From contig JAIJUV010000179.1 in NCBI GenBank assembly GCA_022732315.1, positions 1 through 5,512 on the forward strand: 5,512 nt of DNA, read 5' to 3'. Positions 2,577-5,512 of the stretch are shown here, piece after piece. Made by a program: the position numbers and the translations under genes. The notes under the pieces are model-generated. The model searched no databases. It was given only the letters and a program-made list of their open reading frames with translations, and was not told the DNA's origin. Each line of letters opens with the position of its first letter. Positions within the stretch are counted from its first letter, which is position 1. Source of the DNA: Prevotella sp. Its GTDB lineage: Bacteria > Bacteroidota > Bacteroidia > Bacteroidales > Bacteroidaceae.

Positions 2577-5512
2577 ATGAAGAAACTGTTCCTGAGCGCT
2601 GCCCTCCTGGCAGCATCTCTGGCATCCCAGGCCCAGCAGGGTCCGCTGTGGATGCGCTACCCGGCCATCTCGCCTGATGGCTCTACCATCGCCTTTGCCT
2701 ACAAGGGCGACCTCTATTGCGTTCCTGCCCAGGGCGGCGAGGCACGCCAGTTGACTACCCATGCCGCTTATGACTCTCAGCCTATCTGGAGCCCCGACGG
2801 CAAGAAGATAGCCTTCACCTCTACCCGCGAAGGCAGCATGGATGTGTACATCATCTCTGCCAAGGGCGGTGCGCCTACCCGACTCACCACTCACAGCGGC
2901 AAGGAGACACCTATCGCCTTCAAGGACAACGACCACGTGCTCTTCGCTGCCAATATCATGCCTACTGCCCAGAGCAACCTGTTTGCATCCAATGAGTTCT
3001 CGCAGGTTTACGAGGTAAGTACCCAGGGCGGTCGTCCAAAACTGTATTCCGTTCTGCCGATGGAAAACATCAGCATCAACAAGAACGGACAGGTGCTCTA
3101 CCACGACAAGAAGGGTTACGAGGATGCATGGCGCAAGCACCACACCTCGCCTATCACCCGAGACATCTGGATGCTCGACAACGGTAAGTATCAGAAGCTC
3201 ACCACCTTCAAGGGCGAAGACCGCAACCCGGTATGGGCAGCCGATAACCAGAGCTTCTATTATCTGAGCGAGCAGGATGGCTCCTTCAATGTATATCGCC
3301 GCAACATCGCCAGCGGAAAGGATACCCAGATAACCCACGAGAAGAAGAATCCTATCCGATTCCTCACCTCTTCTAATGATGGTCTGCTCTGCTATGGTTT
3401 CGATGGCGAAATCTATACCATAAAGGAAGGCGGACAGCCTCAAAAGGTGAACATCTCCATCACCACCGACAATGAGGAGCCTAGCCTCATCCGCCAGGTG
3501 CAGTCGTGGGGAGCCACCGAGATAGCCCTTTCTCCTGATGCCAAGGAAGTAGCCTTCGTGATGCACGGCGATGTATATGTTACATCTACAGAATACAAGA
3601 CCACCAAGCGCATCACCGATACCCCTCAGCAGGAGCGCAACCTGAGCTTTGCCCCAGATGGAAGAAGTCTGGTCTATGCCTCTGAGCGTAACGGCGTATG
3701 GCAGATTTTCCAGGCTAAGATCAAGAACGAGAAGGAAAAGAACTTTACTTACTGCACCGACATTGAAGAGGAGCAGCTTACCAAGACCAACATTACTTCG
3801 CAGTATCCAGCCTTTAGTCCAGATGGCAAGGAAGTGGCTTTCTATGAAGACCGTGCCGCCCTCCGCATCATCAATCTGAAGTCGAAGGAAGTGCGCACCG
3901 TGCTCGACGGCAAATACAATTTCTCTTATGCCGATGGCGACATCTGGTTTGAGTGGAGCCCAGACAGCAAGTGGATTATGTGCAGCTACATAGGCACCGG
4001 CGGCTGGAACAACACCGACATAGCCGTGGTGAAGGCCGATGGCAAGGAGGTGCATAACGTAACCAACAGCGGCTACAGCGACGGCAACGGAAAGTGGGTG
4101 CTCGGCGGAAAGGCAATGCTCTTTGAGAGCGACCGTGCCGGATATCGCAGTCACGGTTCATGGGGAGCAGAAAACGATGCCTATCTCATGTTCTTCGACC
4201 TCGATGCCTACGACCGCTTCCGCATGAGCAAGGAGGAGCTGGAACTTGCCGAGGCTAACAAGGACCTGAAGGAGAAGAATGCCGACGAGAAGGAGGAGAA
4301 GAAGAAGGAAGAAAAGAAGAAGAAGGAGGAGAAGACCGGCAAGATAGAGGTGGATAAAGTAAAACCGCTGGAGCTAGACTTCGACAACTGCCGCGACCGC
4401 ATCGTCCGTCTCACCGTCAACTCATCCAACATGGGTGATGCCATCCTCGACACCAAGGGCGAGAAGATATATTACCAGGCAGCCTTCGAAGGAGGCTACG
4501 ACCTCTGGTGCCACAACCTGAAGGAAGGCAGCACCACCCTGATGATGAAGGGTATCGGTGGCGGCGGCTTCGTTGCCGACAAGGACATCAAGAACCTCTT
4601 CCTCTGCAACGGCAGCAGCATCAAGAAGATAGACCTGGGCAGCAGAGCTACCAAGAACATCGCCTTCGAGGCTCCTTTCAACTACAAGCCAGCCGAGGAG
4701 CGCCAGTATCTCTTTGATCATGTATGGCGCCAGGTGGAGGATAAGTTCTACGTTCCAGATATGCAGGGCGTGGACTGGGCATACTATCGCAAGGTGTATG
4801 AGAAGTTCTTACCTTATATTAATAACAACTTCGACTTTGCCGAGATGCTGAGCGAGATGCTGGGCGAACTGAACGCCAGTCATACGGGTTGCCGCTACTA
4901 TGGTGGCACGGCATCGCTTTCTACCGCAGCCCTCGGTGCCTTCTTCGACCCTAACTACGAGGGCGATGGTCTGAAGATTCAGGAAGTAATCAAGCGTGGT
5001 CCGTTTGCCGTGAAGAAGAACGAGATAACTGCCGGCTGCATCATCGAGAAGATTGACGGCGAAGCTATCAAGGCGGACGAGGATTACAACGCATTGCTCG
5101 ATGGCAAGGCCGGCAAGAACGTACGCCTCACCATCAAAAACACCAAGGGCAAGACATTCGACCTCACCATCAAGGCGATTTCGCAGGGCAACCAGCAGGA
5201 GCTGCTCTACAAGCGCTGGGTAGATAGAAACCGAGCCATCGTAGATAGCGTATCAAAGGGCAGAATAGCCTATGTTCACGTAAAGGCGATGAACAGCGAG
5301 AGCTTCCGCACCGTATATAGCGAACTCTTAAGCGACAAGAACCGCAACAAGGATGCCGTAATCGTGGATGAGCGTCACAATGGTGGCGGCTGGCTGCACG
5401 ACGACCTCTGCACCCTGCTCAATGGCAAGCAGTATCAGGAGTTTGTGCCTCACGGCAAGGTGGTGGGCAAGGACCCATTCAACAAGTGGACCAAGCCATC
5501 CTGCGTATTGAT
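2577..5512 (+). CDS. Exported Tricorn protease homologue (S41-type serine peptidase), N-terminal 978 residues
   Basis: Open from ATG 2577 to the right edge, so 3'-truncated; relatives are roughly 1,050-1,100 residues. Tricorn enzymes cut short peptides, with beta-propellers gating access to a C-terminal serine-peptidase core. Residues 1-19 are a signal peptide (MKKLFLSAALLAASLASQA, cleaved before Gln20), implying a periplasmic enzyme, unlike the cytosolic archaeal prototype. Propeller repeats of the PD40 type show SPDG-like turns at 32-35, 72-75, 319-322, 359-362, 414-417 and 461-464. A charged Lys/Glu segment (562-586) follows, then further propeller sequence, a C1-like helical region (about 705-765), and NASHTG, whose Ser768-His769 match the Tricorn Ser-His pair. 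A PDZ-like domain spans about 785-870, and the S41 core shows GRIAYVHV and the NGGGW glycine loop (935-939). The nucleophilic Ser and later catalytic Glu are expected past the edge, so activity cannot be confirmed. Confidence 0.93.
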   Translation, partial: MKKLFLSAALLAASLASQAQQGPLWMRYPAISPDGSTIAFAYKGDLYCVPAQGGEARQLTTHAAYDSQPIWSPDGKKIAFTSTREGSMDVYIISAKGGAPTRLTTHSGKETPIAFKDNDHVLFAANIMPTAQSNLFASNEFSQVYEVSTQGGRPKLYSVLPMENISINKNGQVLYHDKKGYEDAWRKHHTSPITRDIWMLDNGKYQKLTTFKGEDRNPVWAADNQSFYYLSEQDGSFNVYRRNIASGKDTQITHEKKNPIRFLTSSNDGLLCYGFDGEIYTIKEGGQPQKVNISITTDNEEPSLIRQVQSWGATEIALSPDAKEVAFVMHGDVYVTSTEYKTTKRITDTPQQERNLSFAPDGRSLVYASERNGVWQIFQAKIKNEKEKNFTYCTDIEEEQLTKTNITSQYPAFSPDGKEVAFYEDRAALRIINLKSKEVRTVLDGKYNFSYADGDIWFEWSPDSKWIMCSYIGTGGWNNTDIAVVKADGKEVHNVTNSGYSDGNGKWVLGGKAMLFESDRAGYRSHGSWGAENDAYLMFFDLDAYDRFRMSKEELELAEANKDLKEKNADEKEEKKKEEKKKKEEKTGKIEVDKVKPLELDFDNCRDRIVRLTVNSSNMGDAILDTKGEKIYYQAAFEGGYDLWCHNLKEGSTTLMMKGIGGGGFVADKDIKNLFLCNGSSIKKIDLGSRATKNIAFEAPFNYKPAEERQYLFDHVWRQVEDKFYVPDMQGVDWAYYRKVYEKFLPYINNNFDFAEMLSEMLGELNASHTGCRYYGGTASLSTAALGAFFDPNYEGDGLKIQEVIKRGPFAVKKNEITAGCIIEKIDGEAIKADEDYNALLDGKAGKNVRLTIKNTKGKTFDLTIKAISQGNQQELLYKRWVDRNRAIVDSVSKGRIAYVHVKAMNSESFRTVYSELLSDKNRNKDAVIVDERHNGGGWLHDDLCTLLNGKQYQEFVPHGKVVGKDPFNKWTKPSCVL

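Noticed and set aside
2556..4154. Long open frame (532 codons) on the minus strand
   Set aside because: It lies antisense to the Tricorn gene, whose plus-strand frame is open for 978 codons with signal peptide and family motifs. The antisense product shows no recognisable family, and the frame is a by-product of the codon bias of the real gene.

Overview
The window looks like chromosomal DNA of a Bacteroidales bacterium, most likely Prevotellaceae (Prevotella/Segatella-like). The evidence is the set of -7 boxes of the form TAnnTTTG, the lack of Shine-Dalgarno sequences before the starts, AT-rich spacers between moderately GC-rich genes, and the families present: a NusG/UpxY-like antiterminator, an exported GH20 hexosaminidase and an exported Tricorn-type peptidase. 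The genus is an inference.

Left part (1-756). The 5' end of a minus-strand NusG-family (UpxY/RfaH-like) gene runs off the left edge. Just upstream of it lies a 201-bp segment (242-442) bounded by a 21-bp inverted repeat with 20 matching positions. Inside is a good Bacteroidales promoter pointing at the NusG-like gene: TTTG, 20 nt, TATTTTTG. This is the layout of the phase-variable, invertible promoters in front of capsular polysaccharide loci in Bacteroides. If that reading is right, the assembled orientation is the ON state. Next come a 10-bp tandem repeat, a doubtful 51-codon reading frame, and a strong minus-strand terminator that separates the hexosaminidase gene from the invertible segment.

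Middle (757-2388, minus strand). A complete 543-residue GH20 beta-N-acetylhexosaminidase with a signal peptide and an intact Asp-Glu catalytic pair.

Divergent spacer (2389-2576). This 188-bp region holds promoter boxes for both flanking genes, a 13-bp inverted repeat and an 18/19-nt direct repeat. The inverted repeat places the same sequence just after a -7-like box on each side, which suggests shared regulation.

Right part (2577-5512, plus strand). The first 978 codons of an exported Tricorn protease homologue (beta-propellers, helical C1 region, PDZ, start of the S41 core). The catalytic Ser-His pair region is present, but the nucleophilic serine is expected beyond the right edge.

The hexosaminidase and the peptidase could together break down glycoproteins or glycopeptides in the periplasm, the first removing terminal HexNAc and the second cutting peptides. 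The antiterminator probably belongs to a separate surface-polysaccharide operon that continues to the left. The most interesting feature is the putative invertible promoter.
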